A stretch of DNA of 64,000 nucleotides from Bryobacteraceae bacterium (GCA_041394945.1 JAWKHH010000004.1:1116001-1180000), one strand, 5' to 3'. Positions 53,902 through 64,000 are shown, numbered from the stretch's first letter. Notes: generated by a model not told the origin, from the sequence alone. Made by a program: numbers and translations.

Positions 53902-55539
53902 GTGAGATGGATACGGCGGCCATGGTTTCTCCTGGCCGCCGTTTGCTTTTCGCAGCAGGCTTCCTACGTCGTCACGCCGAAGTACGAGCGGTCCCTTTCG
54001 ATTGAAAAGCTGCTCGGTCGAATTGACGCCCGCAACGACGCGTGGGTGGGCGAGCAGGACTACGAAGCGATCCACGAAGACCTCGAAGCCGCGGCGCAGC
54101 GGTTCAAGAAGGGCGAGCCTTCCTTCCCTGCCCTCGACGCGCTCGCTGAACGCTTCGCTTCGCTCGCCGTCGTTCAACTGAAGGTCGTCGAATCGAACCG
54201 AAGCTCAGCGGAATCGCGCGAGGCTGGAATCCGCATTCGCGTCGAAGTCGCCGGAGAATCGCGCCAGGGCGGGCGGCTATCGCTCCAGGGACATTGGCGG
54301 ACGCGGTGGAGCAAGGAGGCCGACGAGCACTGGAAGCTCGCCTCGGTGGATCAGGCTACTCTCCGCGAAGTCCGCGCCGGTTCCGTCCGCTTCACCGACA
54401 TTTCCGAAATCGCGTTCGGCGCCAACCCGAGCTACCGCAATCAACTCTCGAAGAGCATCGACCACTGGCGCGGCCTGCTCGACGAAGCCGCCGGTGTCGA
54501 CATCTACGGTCACAACGGCATTGCCGTCGGCGACTACGACGGCGACGGCCGCGAAGACCTCTACATCGCCCAGCCCTCCGGCCTCCCGAACCGCCTCTAT
54601 CGCAACAACGGCGATTCAACGTTCACCGACATCACCTTCTCCGCCGGAACCGCGCCGCTCGCCATCCTCGACGACACCCGCGCGGTGCTGTTCGCCGACG
54701 TTGACAACGATGGCGACGACGACCTGATCGCGGTCACGGCCTCGCAGCCGCTCCTGTTCCGCAACACGGCCGGGCGCTTTGCGCTCGATGGCGAATCGGG
54801 GCTGTCGATCCCCGAATCCGACGCCGGCAGCCTCACCTCGGCCGCCATCGCCGACTACGACAACGACGGCTGGCTCGACCTCTACATCTGCTCGTACGAT
54901 TTCTGGCGGCCAGGCCGCTCCTACAACGCGCCGACGCCCTACTACGACGCCACCAACGGCCCACCGAACTTCCTGTTTCGTAACCGTGGCGGGGGCAAAT
55001 TCGTCGACGCGACCAAAGCCGCCGGTCTCGACGCCAACAACAACCGCTACAGCTTCGCGGCGGCGTGGGGCGATTTCAACGGCGACGGCCGCCAGGATCT
55101 CTACGTCTCGAACGACTTCGGCCGCAACAACCTGTATCTCAACGGCGCCGGCGGGAAGTTCCGCGACGTGGGCGCGGACGCCGGAGTGGATGATCTCGGC
55201 GCGGGCATGTCCGCCGCCTGGGGCGACTACGACAACGACGGCCGCCTCGATCTCTACACCGGCAACATGTGGTCATCGGCCGGCCAGCGCGTCACCGGCA
55301 ACCGCCAGTTCGCGGCACAGGCGCAAGGCGCGACGCTCGCCGCGTTCCAACGCCAGGCCAAGGGCAACTCGCTCTATCACAATTCGGGCTCGGGTCGCTT
55401 CGAGGAACAAAGCTCGGCCGGCGTCGAGTTCGGGCGATGGGCCTGGTCGAGCGATTTCGCCGACCTCGATAACGACGGCAATCTCGATCTCTACATCCAG
55501 AACGGGTACATCACCGGCCCCGATCTGCGCGACCTTTGA
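53902..55539 (+). CDS. CRTAC1/VCBS-repeat protein, part before in-frame TGA
   Basis: 545 codons from the GTG at 53902 (signal peptide WIRRPWFLLAAVCFSQQA). After an N-terminal helical part, FG-GAP/VCBS calcium-binding repeats follow: 'DYDGDGREDLYIAQ', 'DVDNDGDDDLIAV', 'DYDNDGWLDLYICS', 'DFNGDGRQDLYVSN', 'DYDNDGRLDLYTGN' and 'DLDNDGNLDLYIQN'. The frame stops at TGA (55537-55539) after 'NGYITGPDLRDL', in the middle of a family segment that continues in the same frame. The intact gene would be 53902-57144, 1080 residues, with the TGA at codon 546. It is probably exported and co-localised with the receptors. Confidence 0.85.
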   Translation: MRWIRRPWFLLAAVCFSQQASYVVTPKYERSLSIEKLLGRIDARNDAWVGEQDYEAIHEDLEAAAQRFKKGEPSFPALDALAERFASLAVVQLKVVESNRSSAESREAGIRIRVEVAGESRQGGRLSLQGHWRTRWSKEADEHWKLASVDQATLREVRAGSVRFTDISEIAFGANPSYRNQLSKSIDHWRGLLDEAAGVDIYGHNGIAVGDYDGDGREDLYIAQPSGLPNRLYRNNGDSTFTDITFSAGTAPLAILDDTRAVLFADVDNDGDDDLIAVTASQPLLFRNTAGRFALDGESGLSIPESDAGSLTSAAIADYDNDGWLDLYICSYDFWRPGRSYNAPTPYYDATNGPPNFLFRNRGGGKFVDATKAAGLDANNNRYSFAAAWGDFNGDGRQDLYVSNDFGRNNLYLNGAGGKFRDVGADAGVDDLGAGMSAAWGDYDNDGRLDLYTGNMWSSAGQRVTGNRQFAAQAQGATLAAFQRQAKGNSLYHNSGSGRFEEQSSAGVEFGRWAWSSDFADLDNDGNLDLYIQNGYITGPDLRDL

Positions 55540-55560
55540 AGTTTTTTCTGGCGGCAGGTC

Positions 55561-55569
<9 letters not shown>
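55537..55569 (+). promoter_or_regulatory. In-frame TGA with SECIS-like hairpin
   Basis: TGA (55537-55539) is followed by 11 bases and then a perfect 6-bp stem, GCGGCA (55551-55556) with TGCCGC (55562-55567), enclosing the loop GGTCG. Two G-T wobbles can extend the stem outward to 55549 and 55569. The loop GGTC begins 17 bases after the TGA; in E. coli fdhF the corresponding GGUC begins 18 bases after its UGA. The geometry therefore fits a bacterial selenocysteine-insertion element. The same bases also encode W-R-Q-V-V, so chance pairing under protein constraint is possible. Confidence 0.4.
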
Positions 55570-57144
<1,575 letters not shown>

Positions 57145-57407
57145 CGGATTCCTTCGAAGGCGGGGCTTGCAAGAGTCGGGTGCGTACTAGTACCATAGGG
57201 GCAGCTTCGGCGGATCCCGGAAGTACACGGTCTGCCAAGCCCCGACCGGTCATAGTTCGGGAAGTCCATTCTGGAATCTCCCCGAACATGCCAAGATCAA
57301 GTTCACCAGCGTCCGTACAGTCTTCCCCTGAATCCTCGCTTCGTGAGAACGCAGCAGGCGCGACGGGAAAGCGCCCTATTTCCTCGCGAAACGCGGGATT
57401 TGGGTCG

Positions 57408-58259
57408 ATGAACCAGTGGAAGGAACATTCAGATCCCCGGCAACCACCGCTGGTTCGGCTGGCCGCCAAGCTGGAGAACGACTTGCTGTCAATGCAAGAA
57501 TTGGAAGCAAAGATCGCCGCGAATCCGGACGATGAACAACTCCGGATCGACTACGCGACTGCCCTACAGTTTGACAGTCCAGTGCGTTCCGAGTTCGTTC
57601 TCGATCAACTGTGGCTCCGTCGACATACTCGCAACCCGCTTGACGTTGAGTGGCTCGAACGGAACAATCGGTCACGGGCCGTCGCGTACCAATTCGGAAA
57701 AGAGTGGGCTCCCCCAATCCTGAGGGACCTGCCGCTCATCGAATTTCGGGGTGGGTTCGTCGAGAAAATCCAAATCGATACTCTCCTCCTCCTGGAACAA
57801 TCCGACGTCATCTTCGCCTCTGCCCCGATTCGCCACTTAGCGCTGACGGGGGCAAAGGGACTGACGGCCCGGTTGGCCGGGCTGTCGCGACTCGAGCGTG
57901 TCCGTTCCCTCGACTTCTCCTTCAACGATCTCGGCGACGATGACATCGCCGCCTTGTGCACGTCCGCCTACCTGGAACAATTGCGTTGGCTGGCCCTCGG
58001 GGGAAACAGAATCACGCGGCGAGGCGCCGAGGAACTGGCGCGGGCAAGCCGGGCCGGCAGGCTGCCGTTGCTCCAGGAGGTCATTCTCCGGGGCAATCCG
58101 TTCGACCCCACGGACCGATTCGTGCTCGACCACGGCTTGATCATTGATGTCGAACGCACCGAGGCGGGCGAAGCTCTCGAGGCCAAGTTCGAACGGCTGC
58201 CATGGCTGCATCTCACGGTTCCGAAGGACGGACTCCCGCCGGCCTCAGACTGGTCCTGA
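57408..58259 (+). CDS. Leucine-rich-repeat protein with TIGR02996-like N-terminus
   Basis: About 283 residues from the ATG at 57408; an in-frame ATG at 57288 is an alternative and the frame is open further upstream. The N-terminal 'LEAKIAANPDDEQLRIDYATAL' resembles the TIGR02996 repeat-companion domain ('ai..nPdDe..rlvyAdwL'). LRR-like text follows: 'RLERVRSLDFSFNDLGDDDIAAL', 'EQLRWLALGGNRITRRGAEELA' and 'LLQEVILRGNPFDP'. Such proteins are common in Planctomycetes and have no assigned role. No signal peptide is seen with this start. The 3' end overlaps the convergent flavoprotein gene by 15 bases. Confidence 0.7.
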   Translation: MNQWKEHSDPRQPPLVRLAAKLENDLLSMQELEAKIAANPDDEQLRIDYATALQFDSPVRSEFVLDQLWLRRHTRNPLDVEWLERNNRSRAVAYQFGKEWAPPILRDLPLIEFRGGFVEKIQIDTLLLLEQSDVIFASAPIRHLALTGAKGLTARLAGLSRLERVRSLDFSFNDLGDDDIAALCTSAYLEQLRWLALGGNRITRRGAEELARASRAGRLPLLQEVILRGNPFDPTDRFVLDHGLIIDVERTEAGEALEAKFERLPWLHLTVPKDGLPPASDWS

Positions 58260-59609
58260 ACCAGCCGGTTTCGCCGGCCCGCCCTGCCTGTCCACCGGAC
58301 GCCGCGCGCGCTCTCCGTAATACAGTTCGAACGGCGCCCCGTACGCCCGCTTCGGCCTTTCCAGGTAGGGTGACTTCTCCATACCCCGATCCACGCACAA
58401 CAACTCCGCCAGCCGCGCGTCGCCGCAGCAGCGTTCCATCCAGGGCAGAGGCGCGGTGTTCAGGTTGACGGCTCCACGGAAATCGAAGTAGCCATTCGCC
58501 TCGGCGATATCGAAGGCGCTCATTGGAATCGACGGCGCTGCCTTTGCCTGCGCGCACAGGTGCCTCATGTACTGGTCGTAACCGTCGTCGGCACGGAGGC
58601 GCCGAATGTCGAACGCCGGATGATTCATCGCCGCCGCGCCGAGCAACCGCAGGCCCGCTGCATCTCGGAATCCCAGGAAACGGCTCTCGGGAGGAGCGCT
58701 TCGCAGTTCGAACCGCTCGCTTCCGTCGGGATGGAAGACTTCCGACAAGACTCGGACGGTCGAGCCGTCCGTGTCCGCGTCGCTCGACTGGCCGATAGCC
58801 GCCACCAGGATGTCCGCGCGAACCCGGACGCGTTCGGCGCCATTGTGCAGGGTCAGCGCCACTCCCGTTGTCGTCCTTTCAACGCCAAGGAGCAGATGGC
58901 CTTCCAGGAACTCAAAGTCTGTCCGCGCCTTCAGATCGTCGTTCCGTCCGCTGGGTGGGAATGCGTTCGCAACCGGATTCTCATGCGCCGTCCAAACAAC
59001 GCGGCTACCGGCGGCGAGGGCCGCCTCCACGCACCAGGCCGCCGTTCCACCTCCGCCGTAGACGCAGACATGGCCGGGCACTCTCGTGCCGAATGCCTTC
59101 GATAGAAAGAATTCGCCCGTAACGAGCCGGGGAGCTTCGCCTCGTGTCACGTTGTTGTAGGCCGAGCGCAGTTCGGGGTCCGCGACGATCTTGTCCCCCA
59201 GCCTCCGAGGAGGGCCGCCACCGGTACAGACATCGACGTAGGAGGCGAGATAGCGGCCGTGCTGCGTCCGGATCAGGTAGTGTTCCCCGTCGCGGGAAAT
59301 CCCGACCACGCGATCTTCCTTGATTTCCACGCGCTGCCGGTCTTGCAGAAACGCGCCTTCGAGCGCAAGGCACTTGCCAAAATGATCAGAAGGCAGGAAA
59401 TCACCCCGATCCGGGAACGACAGCGTCGTATCGAATCCGGGCAGGATCAGTAGGTACGGCCATTGCCCCATCCTCATCGGGCGCATCCCGCCCCAAGGCT
59501 CCGGCGGACCGATCCAGAGAATGCGCCGCCCGCCGAGCCGCCTGCGGCCCTCCGGGCAATTCAAGAGAGTAGCGATGTTGACTGTGCCAGCGAAACCGCG
59601 GCCGATCAC
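58245..59609 (-). CDS. FAD/NAD(P)-binding oxidoreductase, start uncertain
   Basis: About 454 residues from a GTG at 59609. The first residues are already the dinucleotide motif (IGRGFAGTVNIATLL). A second Rossmann-type motif lies near 178-205 ('HVCVYGGGGTAAWCVEAALA'), with 'ADILVAAIGQSSDADTDGST' later, giving a two-dinucleotide-binding-domain layout. The frame stays open about 75 bases upstream and would encode coding-like sequence ending IPYYAV just before the GTG, but no ATG, GTG or TTG is found there. The true N-terminus may therefore be a few residues longer through a rare start, or the 5' end has been damaged. The substrate is unknown. Confidence 0.75.
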   Translation of the reverse strand: MIGRGFAGTVNIATLLNCPEGRRRLGGRRILWIGPPEPWGGMRPMRMGQWPYLLILPGFDTTLSFPDRGDFLPSDHFGKCLALEGAFLQDRQRVEIKEDRVVGISRDGEHYLIRTQHGRYLASYVDVCTGGGPPRRLGDKIVADPELRSAYNNVTRGEAPRLVTGEFFLSKAFGTRVPGHVCVYGGGGTAAWCVEAALAAGSRVVWTAHENPVANAFPPSGRNDDLKARTDFEFLEGHLLLGVERTTTGVALTLHNGAERVRVRADILVAAIGQSSDADTDGSTVRVLSEVFHPDGSERFELRSAPPESRFLGFRDAAGLRLLGAAAMNHPAFDIRRLRADDGYDQYMRHLCAQAKAAPSIPMSAFDIAEANGYFDFRGAVNLNTAPLPWMERCCGDARLAELLCVDRGMEKSPYLERPKRAYGAPFELYYGERARRPVDRQGGPAKPAGSGPV

Positions 59610-59728
59610 GGCGTAATACGGAATAGCATCCGGCGCCGGATCCCGTTTGCGGGTGCTCAGGAAAGGGTCCAGTAACGCGAGAACTTACTTCGATTGTAGT
59701 TTATCGCGCCCGGACCGAAAAGGAAAAC

Positions 59729-60619
59729 TCAGTTCGCCGAAGCGCGCGTGTTCTGCACCTTCGGCTGCGCGAGGTAACCGGAAATCCGGTCCTTGGCCAC
59801 CGAGTTCACCACGATCTCACACGGTTGGCGGAACTTCGCCATATAGAACTGCAGCGGCTCGTTGATATTCTTGTCTTTCTTTTCCACCATCTTGTCATCC
59901 GCCACCAATTCCACCGTGAAGCGGTTCCGCTTCGTATCCGCCTTCTTCAACTTCAGCGTCACATCTGCCACGCGAACCGCGTTCTTGCTTTTCACGATGT
60001 TGAACTCGTAGTAGTTCCGTTCGCCAAGCGCCTTCAGCGCCGCCAGTTCCTTGCCGTTGGTGGCGATGTAGCCGCTCTGCACACCCAAGTCGCCGGTGAC
60101 CTTCTTCAGATCCGAGACGGTCTTCTCCAACTCGGACTTGTTCGCCGCGATGTCCTTCTTGACGTTGGTGACCTCGGTGCTCACCGTTTCCTTCAGCTCG
60201 GTGTTGGCGGCCATCGCGGTTTGCTCCACCTTGCTGATCTCCTGGCGCACCTGCTCCTGTGCCTTCCGGCTCTCGACATCGAACTTCTTCTCGAGTTGGG
60301 ACACCTGGCGGATCGCGTCTTCCTTGGCCTGCCCCGCGGCGGCTTCGGCCCTGCGCCGCGCGGCGTCCAGTTCGGCCTTCAGCGTGTCGAGGTGGCGACG
60401 GCTTGTCTGCGTCGAAATCTGCGCGGTCTCGCGAACATTCGAGATTTCGGAAAGCAGCGATTCGCGGGTTTTCGTCATCTCGGTCTTTACCTGGTCCAAC
60501 TGCAGAAACAGGTAGATGTTGGCTGCGGCCAGGGCGATGACTATGCCGAACAGAATCGGGATCTTCAGGCCCGGTCCGGATTCGGGAGGGGGCAGGTGGG
60601 ACGAGGGCGAAAGGCTCAC
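59729..60619 (-). CDS. Single-pass membrane protein with long coiled coil
   Basis: A 296-residue protein. The GTG at 60619 is supported by GGAG seven bases upstream. A transmembrane helix spans about 18-40 (LKIPILFGIVIALAAANIYLFL), then an uninterrupted coiled-coil region about 45-185 rich in Lys, Glu, Ala and Gln ('RRHLDTLKAELDAARRRAEAAA'), and a compact C-terminal domain about 200-296 ('YYEFNIVKSKNAVRVADVTLKLK'). The topology suggests a periplasmic coiled-coil stalk bearing a globular head. Function is not recognised. Confidence 0.7.
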   Translation of the reverse strand: MSLSPSSHLPPPESGPGLKIPILFGIVIALAAANIYLFLQLDQVKTEMTKTRESLLSEISNVRETAQISTQTSRRHLDTLKAELDAARRRAEAAAGQAKEDAIRQVSQLEKKFDVESRKAQEQVRQEISKVEQTAMAANTELKETVSTEVTNVKKDIAANKSELEKTVSDLKKVTGDLGVQSGYIATNGKELAALKALGERNYYEFNIVKSKNAVRVADVTLKLKKADTKRNRFTVELVADDKMVEKKDKNINEPLQFYMAKFRQPCEIVVNSVAKDRISGYLAQPKVQNTRASAN

Positions 60620-60695
60620 GGCGTCAGCTCCTTAGTGCTTTGTCTAGTCGGTTTCGACCTTATATTATCATCATACGTGCCGAAGTCACATCCGG

Positions 60696-61310
60696 TTACG
60701 TATTGACGCCCTTTCCCGCCGCGTGCACAAACGGAAGGACTTCCTGCTTCGGGATCCCGGGCTCGAAACAGCGCCGGCAGCGCGCCTCGTACAACCCGCT
60801 CGCGCCCACCACGATCAGATCGTCGGACCCTGCCAGCCGCTGCGTATGCTTGGCCGGATTTCCGCATCGAACGCAAATGGCGAGCGTCTTGGTGATCCCC
60901 TCGGCGTGCGCCAGCAGGTCCGGAATGGGCGCGAACGGCCGGCCCAGGTAGTCGGTATCGAGCCCGGCCACGATCACTTGCTTGCCCGAATCGGCGAGCT
61001 GCCGCGTGAGGTCCACCAGCGTCGGCCCGAACAGGTTCGCCTCGTCGATGCCGATCACCTGGGACCGCCAATCGATCCGGCCAAGCAGCAACTCGGCGGC
61101 GGCGAGCGGCGTGGCCTCAATGCGATCGTCTGCGTGGGATACGATTTCATTTTCCGAGTACCGGTTGTCGAGCGCGGGCTTGAAGACCTGCACCCGTTTC
61201 CGCGCGACGAGCGCCCGGCGCAGGCGGCGGATCAATTCCTGGCTCTTGCCGGAGAACATCGGTCCGCAAATCACTTCGATCCAGCCGGTGCCCGGGATGA
61301 GGAAATCCAT
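60696..61310 (-). CDS. tdk: Thymidine kinase
   Basis: A 204-residue type II thymidine kinase. It phosphorylates thymidine with ATP in nucleotide salvage. Walker A is CGPMFSGKSQELIRRL (about 16-23), the catalytic Glu lies in VIGIDEANLF, and 'GLDTDYLGRPF' is the usual lid-proximal segment. The zinc-binding cysteines are present as ICVRCGNPA and EARCRRCFEPG. A minus-strand TACAAT (61321-61326) lies ten bases upstream of the ATG. The M19 peptidase gene ends just upstream on the same strand. Confidence 0.96.
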   Translation of the reverse strand: MDFLIPGTGWIEVICGPMFSGKSQELIRRLRRALVARKRVQVFKPALDNRYSENEIVSHADDRIEATPLAAAELLLGRIDWRSQVIGIDEANLFGPTLVDLTRQLADSGKQVIVAGLDTDYLGRPFAPIPDLLAHAEGITKTLAICVRCGNPAKHTQRLAGSDDLIVVGASGLYEARCRRCFEPGIPKQEVLPFVHAAGKGVNT

Positions 61311-61318
61311 GGATCTTG

Positions 61319-62491
61319 CTATTGTACGGGCTCGGCCGCGGCCTCGACGGCGCGCATCACCCGGAGCAGGTTGCCGCCGTAAATCGCCCTCACGTCTTCG
61401 CCCGAAAGCCCGGATTCAAGCAGCGCACGTGTGAGCGCGGGGAACTTCGCAACGTCGTCGAGCCCGACCGGGGTACACTCCACTCCGTCGAAATCGCTGC
61501 CGATTCCCACCGCCTGCACGCCGGCGATCGATATGGCGTGCCGGATCTGGGCCACCACATCGGCCAGGGTCGCCCGTTTCGGGTGGACCTTCTTCCCTTT
61601 CAATTTCGGATTCGACCACGACGACGTATCCGCCGATTGCTGGGACAAGAACTCGCAGCCAAAATTGACCTGAATCACGCCGCCCTTCTTGGCCAATGCG
61701 CGAATCATCTCGTCGGTCATATTCCGTTTGATGTTGGAGATGGCGCGGCAGGAGGAGTGCGATGCGAACAGCGGCGCTTTCGAAACGGCCAACGCGTCCC
61801 AAAACGTCTTGTCGGAGACATGCGAGATGTCCACCATCATCCCGAGGCGATTCATTTCGGCAACCACGGAGCGCCCCAGGTCCGACAGCCCGTTGTGCGG
61901 GGCGCCGGCGGAACCGGACGAGTCCGCCCAGCCGTTGTGATTGGCGTGGGTGAGCGTCATGTACCGGACGCCAAGAGCGTAGAAGTCGCGCAGCAGCCGG
62001 ACGTCGTCTTGAATGGCGTGCCCGCCTTCAATCCCGATCAGCGCGGCGATCTTGCCGCGGCCGTGCGCGCGTTCCACATCCGCCGCGGTGAGAGCAAGCT
62101 CGAAATCGCGGGGATGGCCGGCGACGATGTCGTGCCGGATGGTGTCGATCATCTCGAGCGCGCGATGCGCCGATCGGCCCTTCTTGTCGTACGTGCCGGA
62201 TACATAGGCGGCAAAGAACACCGCGCCCACTCCGCCGGCGCGGAGGCGCGGCAGATCCGTGTGTCCGGAAGAACGCGCCGGGCCGATATCCAGGCCCTTC
62301 ACCGTCTCCGAAGTCACGTCGTTGTGGCTGTCGATCAGCAGCGCGCTCTTATGGACGCGTTGAACTTCGGCATCGGTCACCGTCCGAACCGCTTGCCCGA
62401 ACATTGCGGTGGGCAGAGCGGCGACAATCAGTGTGGTAAACGGCGAGCACCGGCGCGGTCGAGGCGCCGGTGCTCTAAATGAGATCTTCAC
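61319..62491 (-). CDS. Membrane dipeptidase (peptidase family M19)
   Basis: A 390-residue zinc dipeptidase, started at GTG 62491. A signal-like hydrophobic stretch lies near residues 17-33. The M19 metal motif is visible in LLIDSHNDVTSE, with 'IGIEGGHAIQDDVRLLRDFYALGVRYMTLTH' shortened to its key Glu and His, 'VDISHVSDKTFWDAL', 'LFASHSSCRAISNIKRNMTD' and 'GIGSDFDGVECTPVGLDDVAKF'. It cleaves dipeptides, in some relatives D-amino-acid or beta-lactam-like substrates. The LysM gene stops 11 bases upstream, so an operon with tdk downstream is likely. Confidence 0.93.
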   Translation of the reverse strand: MKISFRAPAPRPRRCSPFTTLIVAALPTAMFGQAVRTVTDAEVQRVHKSALLIDSHNDVTSETVKGLDIGPARSSGHTDLPRLRAGGVGAVFFAAYVSGTYDKKGRSAHRALEMIDTIRHDIVAGHPRDFELALTAADVERAHGRGKIAALIGIEGGHAIQDDVRLLRDFYALGVRYMTLTHANHNGWADSSGSAGAPHNGLSDLGRSVVAEMNRLGMMVDISHVSDKTFWDALAVSKAPLFASHSSCRAISNIKRNMTDEMIRALAKKGGVIQVNFGCEFLSQQSADTSSWSNPKLKGKKVHPKRATLADVVAQIRHAISIAGVQAVGIGSDFDGVECTPVGLDDVAKFPALTRALLESGLSGEDVRAIYGGNLLRVMRAVEAAAEPVQ

Positions 62492-62501
62492 GGTGGCGGT
62501 G

Positions 62502-62894
62502 CTAGTCCGGAATGATGAAAACTTCGCCCGGATGGATCACATTCTCGTTCTTGATCTGATTGGCCTCGACGATCTTTTTGTACATGCCGCCGTTGCCCTT
62601 GCCGTAGTGGGCCTCGGCGATCTTCCAAAGCGTGTCGCCCGACACAACGGTATGGGTGCGCGTCGGGGGCGCCAGACTGGAATCGATAGCAAGGTCGCAG
62701 ACGAGGTCGGGATAGGCGGCGTCGATCAGCTTGATCTGGTTCCAGACGTCGTTCTTCACACCCTCGGACGGAGCATCGCCGCGGATCAGCAGCTTGTCGT
62801 TCTCCACATGAACGTTCTTCAGCCTGACGCCGCTTTGCTTGGCGAAGTTGATAACGCCTTGGTATTTCAGTTTCAATGTTTCTAGACGGTCCAC
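62502..62894 (-). CDS. BON plus LysM domain protein
   Basis: About 130 residues. A GTG at 62894 is chosen over the ATG at 62912 because AGGAGG sits eight bases before the GTG and inside the longer reading. Residues about 5-75 are BON-like ('LKLKYQGVINFAKQSGVRLK', 'LLIRGDAPSEGVKNDVWNQI'). Residues about 78-130 form a LysM domain ('HTVVSGDTLWKIAEAHYGKG', 'NENVIHPGEVFIIPD'). The pair matches the E. coli YgaU/Kbp layout, a potassium-binding protein, although the potassium role here is inferred from architecture only. Confidence 0.85.
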   Translation of the reverse strand: MDRLETLKLKYQGVINFAKQSGVRLKNVHVENDKLLIRGDAPSEGVKNDVWNQIKLIDAAYPDLVCDLAIDSSLAPPTRTHTVVSGDTLWKIAEAHYGKGNGGMYKKIVEANQIKNENVIHPGEVFIIPD

Positions 62895-63074
62895 AGCTCG
62901 AGCCTCCTGCATGTGAGTGATTCAGCAACAACGGCCCGGCAGGCTTGCCGGCCGGGGCACCCGTCATTGTAGCGCATGCGGTCCGCCCTGCCGCCGGTAC
63001 AACGGCCCCCGCCGATCTGCCATACTGGAAACCTCGCGCGATGCATGCGATTAGGGTAAAGGGAAAAACTTCGA

Positions 63075-64000
63075 TTGCTTGGTAGGCTCGTCCCGATCAC
63101 CATTCTGGCGCTCGTTGTCTCCGAGTCCGTTCTCATCGCGAGCATGTTCGTCCTCGCGGTTTACCTGATCGCGGACATCGATCCCGTCCTCTGGCTGGTG
63201 TATGAAAACGGCCTTTGGCGAATTCTGGTTCTTACCGGAATCATTGTATTCGCTCTTTATTTTCAGGATCTTTACTCGCGCTTTCGCGTCGCCAACCGCA
63301 CCCTTCTCGTCCAGCAGATCTGTCTGGGCCTCGGCGTGGGTTTCCTTACACAAGCGATGTTCAGCTACGTGGCGCCGGCCCTGCTGCTGCCGCGCTGGAT
63401 CATGATGATCGGCAGTCTCCTTCTGCTCGTGACCCTGCCCGTATGGCGCGTGCTCTATTCGGCCGCCGTCACCCAGGGACTGGCAGCGGAACGTGTCCTC
63501 ATGGTCGGCGCCAGCCCCATCTCCATCGAGATCGCCGAGGCCATCCGGACCCGTCCGGAGTTGGGAATGGCCCTCGCGGGCTTCGTCCTCGACGGGCCCC
63601 CTCCGGCGCAACTATCGTCATTCCCCGTGCTCGGCAACATTGAGGACTTTCGCCGGATCGTGGCCGATTCCAAGCCTTCGCGAGTCATCGTCGGACTCAT
63701 CGAACGCCGCCAGCGAATGCCCGTACGGGAGCTCCTCGACGTCAAGTTCTCCGGCGTCGTCGTGGAATACGCCGCTACGACCTACGAAGCTCTGTTTGGC
63801 CGTGTCTCATCGCAGAACCTCCAGCCGTCGCAACTGATTTTTTCGAGCGAACTGGGGCCGCGTCCGCCCATCCTCCGGCTCCAGAACATCTACTCCTTCG
63901 CCTTCGCCCTGATCGGCGTGATTCTTGCCGCCCCGATCATGCTCATCGTCGCCATCCTGGTGAAACTCACCTCGAAGGGGCCGGCGCTCTATCGGCAGCG
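63075..64000 (+). CDS. Polyprenyl glycosylphosphotransferase (sugar transferase), 5' part
   Basis: Runs off the right edge. A TTG at 63075 is chosen; AAAGGGA lies about ten bases upstream and a TAA closes the frame at 63057. Four transmembrane segments are visible in about residues 5-135 ('ILALVVSESVLIASMFVLAV', 'IMMIGSLLLLVTLPVWRVLY'). A nucleotide-binding-like segment follows ('ERVLMVGASPISIEIAEAI'), then a fifth helix ('FALIGVILAAPIMLIVAILV') leading into the bacterial sugar-transferase domain (LTSKGPALYRQ), which the edge cuts. Such enzymes place the first sugar phosphate on undecaprenyl phosphate for exopolysaccharide synthesis. The EpsB/TIGR03013 branch is possible. Confidence 0.85.
   Translation, partial: MLGRLVPITILALVVSESVLIASMFVLAVYLIADIDPVLWLVYENGLWRILVLTGIIVFALYFQDLYSRFRVANRTLLVQQICLGLGVGFLTQAMFSYVAPALLLPRWIMMIGSLLLLVTLPVWRVLYSAAVTQGLAAERVLMVGASPISIEIAEAIRTRPELGMALAGFVLDGPPPAQLSSFPVLGNIEDFRRIVADSKPSRVIVGLIERRQRMPVRELLDVKFSGVVVEYAATTYEALFGRVSSQNLQPSQLIFSSELGPRPPILRLQNIYSFAFALIGVILAAPIMLIVAILVKLTSKGPALYRQ

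Noticed and set aside
55531..55540. CTTTGA site resembling the prfB +1 programmed frameshift
   Set aside because: The sequences before and after the TGA are in the same frame, so no shift is needed, and no AGGGGG-like stimulator precedes the site.
62936..62951. CCGGCA-GGCT-TGCCGG hairpin upstream of the LysM gene
   Set aside because: Short and GC-rich with no U tract; expected by chance at this base composition.

Overview
The window is a GC-rich, densely packed bacterial chromosome segment that most resembles Acidobacteriota of the Bryobacterales/Solibacter type. This is inferred from family content, not from a search: large Oar-like TonB-dependent receptors with an N-terminal carboxypeptidase-regulatory-like domain, two PSD1 (DUF1549/DUF1553) plus DUF1501 gene pairs, PQQ-type beta-propellers, CRTAC1/ASPIC-UnbV proteins, DUF4412 and DUF4091 proteins, a CehA/McbA-type metallohydrolase, a sulfatase and an M28 peptidase. 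These point to an aerobic heterotroph that degrades complex organic matter and exports much of its proteome. No tRNA, rRNA, CRISPR array, insertion sequence or prophage was seen. No gene-free stretch exceeds about 300 bases; the longest is about 263 bases, at 57145-57407.

Layout. 1-3342: a partial DUF4139-like gene, then two PQQ-like propeller genes flanking a cupin. 3324-12719: six minus-strand genes that look like one operon (S9 peptidase fused to an NHL propeller, DUF4412, DUF4091, a small cache-like protein, an M28-type peptidase, a Gfo/Idh/MocA oxidoreductase). 12774-16811: a 37-residue lipoprotein gene translationally coupled to a PSD1 cytochrome gene and a DUF1501 gene. 16926-20338: an unknown secreted protein, a YHS protein, OsmC and a sarcosine-oxidase-like flavoprotein. 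20339-28547: a TonB-dependent receptor, a sulfatase, an unknown protein and a secreted FAD oxidoreductase with an SLH-like tail. 28544-34878: a membrane-anchored GH113-like hydrolase, a parvulin foldase, a low-complexity membrane protein, a class III aminotransferase and two small genes. 34879-39564: a Tat-like or membrane-anchored unknown and the second PSD1/DUF1501 pair. 39574-47049: queA, a TolB-like/PHP hydrolase, tsaD, an Abhydrolase_10-like protein and an Mrp ATPase. 47233-57144: two tandem paralogous TonB-dependent receptors followed by a CRTAC1-thioredoxin-TPR gene split by an in-frame TGA. 57408-64000: an LRR protein, a flavoprotein, a coiled-coil membrane protein, tdk, an M19 dipeptidase, a LysM protein and the start of a sugar transferase.

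Most notable observation. The CRTAC1-like gene at 53902-57144 reads through one in-frame TGA (55537-55539) with family-like sequence on both sides in the same frame. A perfect 6-bp hairpin with a GGTCG loop begins 11 nt after that TGA, and its GGTC lies 17 nt after it. That geometry is close to bacterial selenocysteine-insertion (SECIS) elements. The alternatives are a nonsense mutation or a sequencing error.

A second pattern is a recurring GGTARAMT-like -10 element 6-10 nt upstream of several start codons that have no Shine-Dalgarno sequence (12762, 43148, 46219, 53889, with relatives at 40617 and 61321). This suggests leaderless transcripts for housekeeping genes, while the receptor genes carry conventional leaders.
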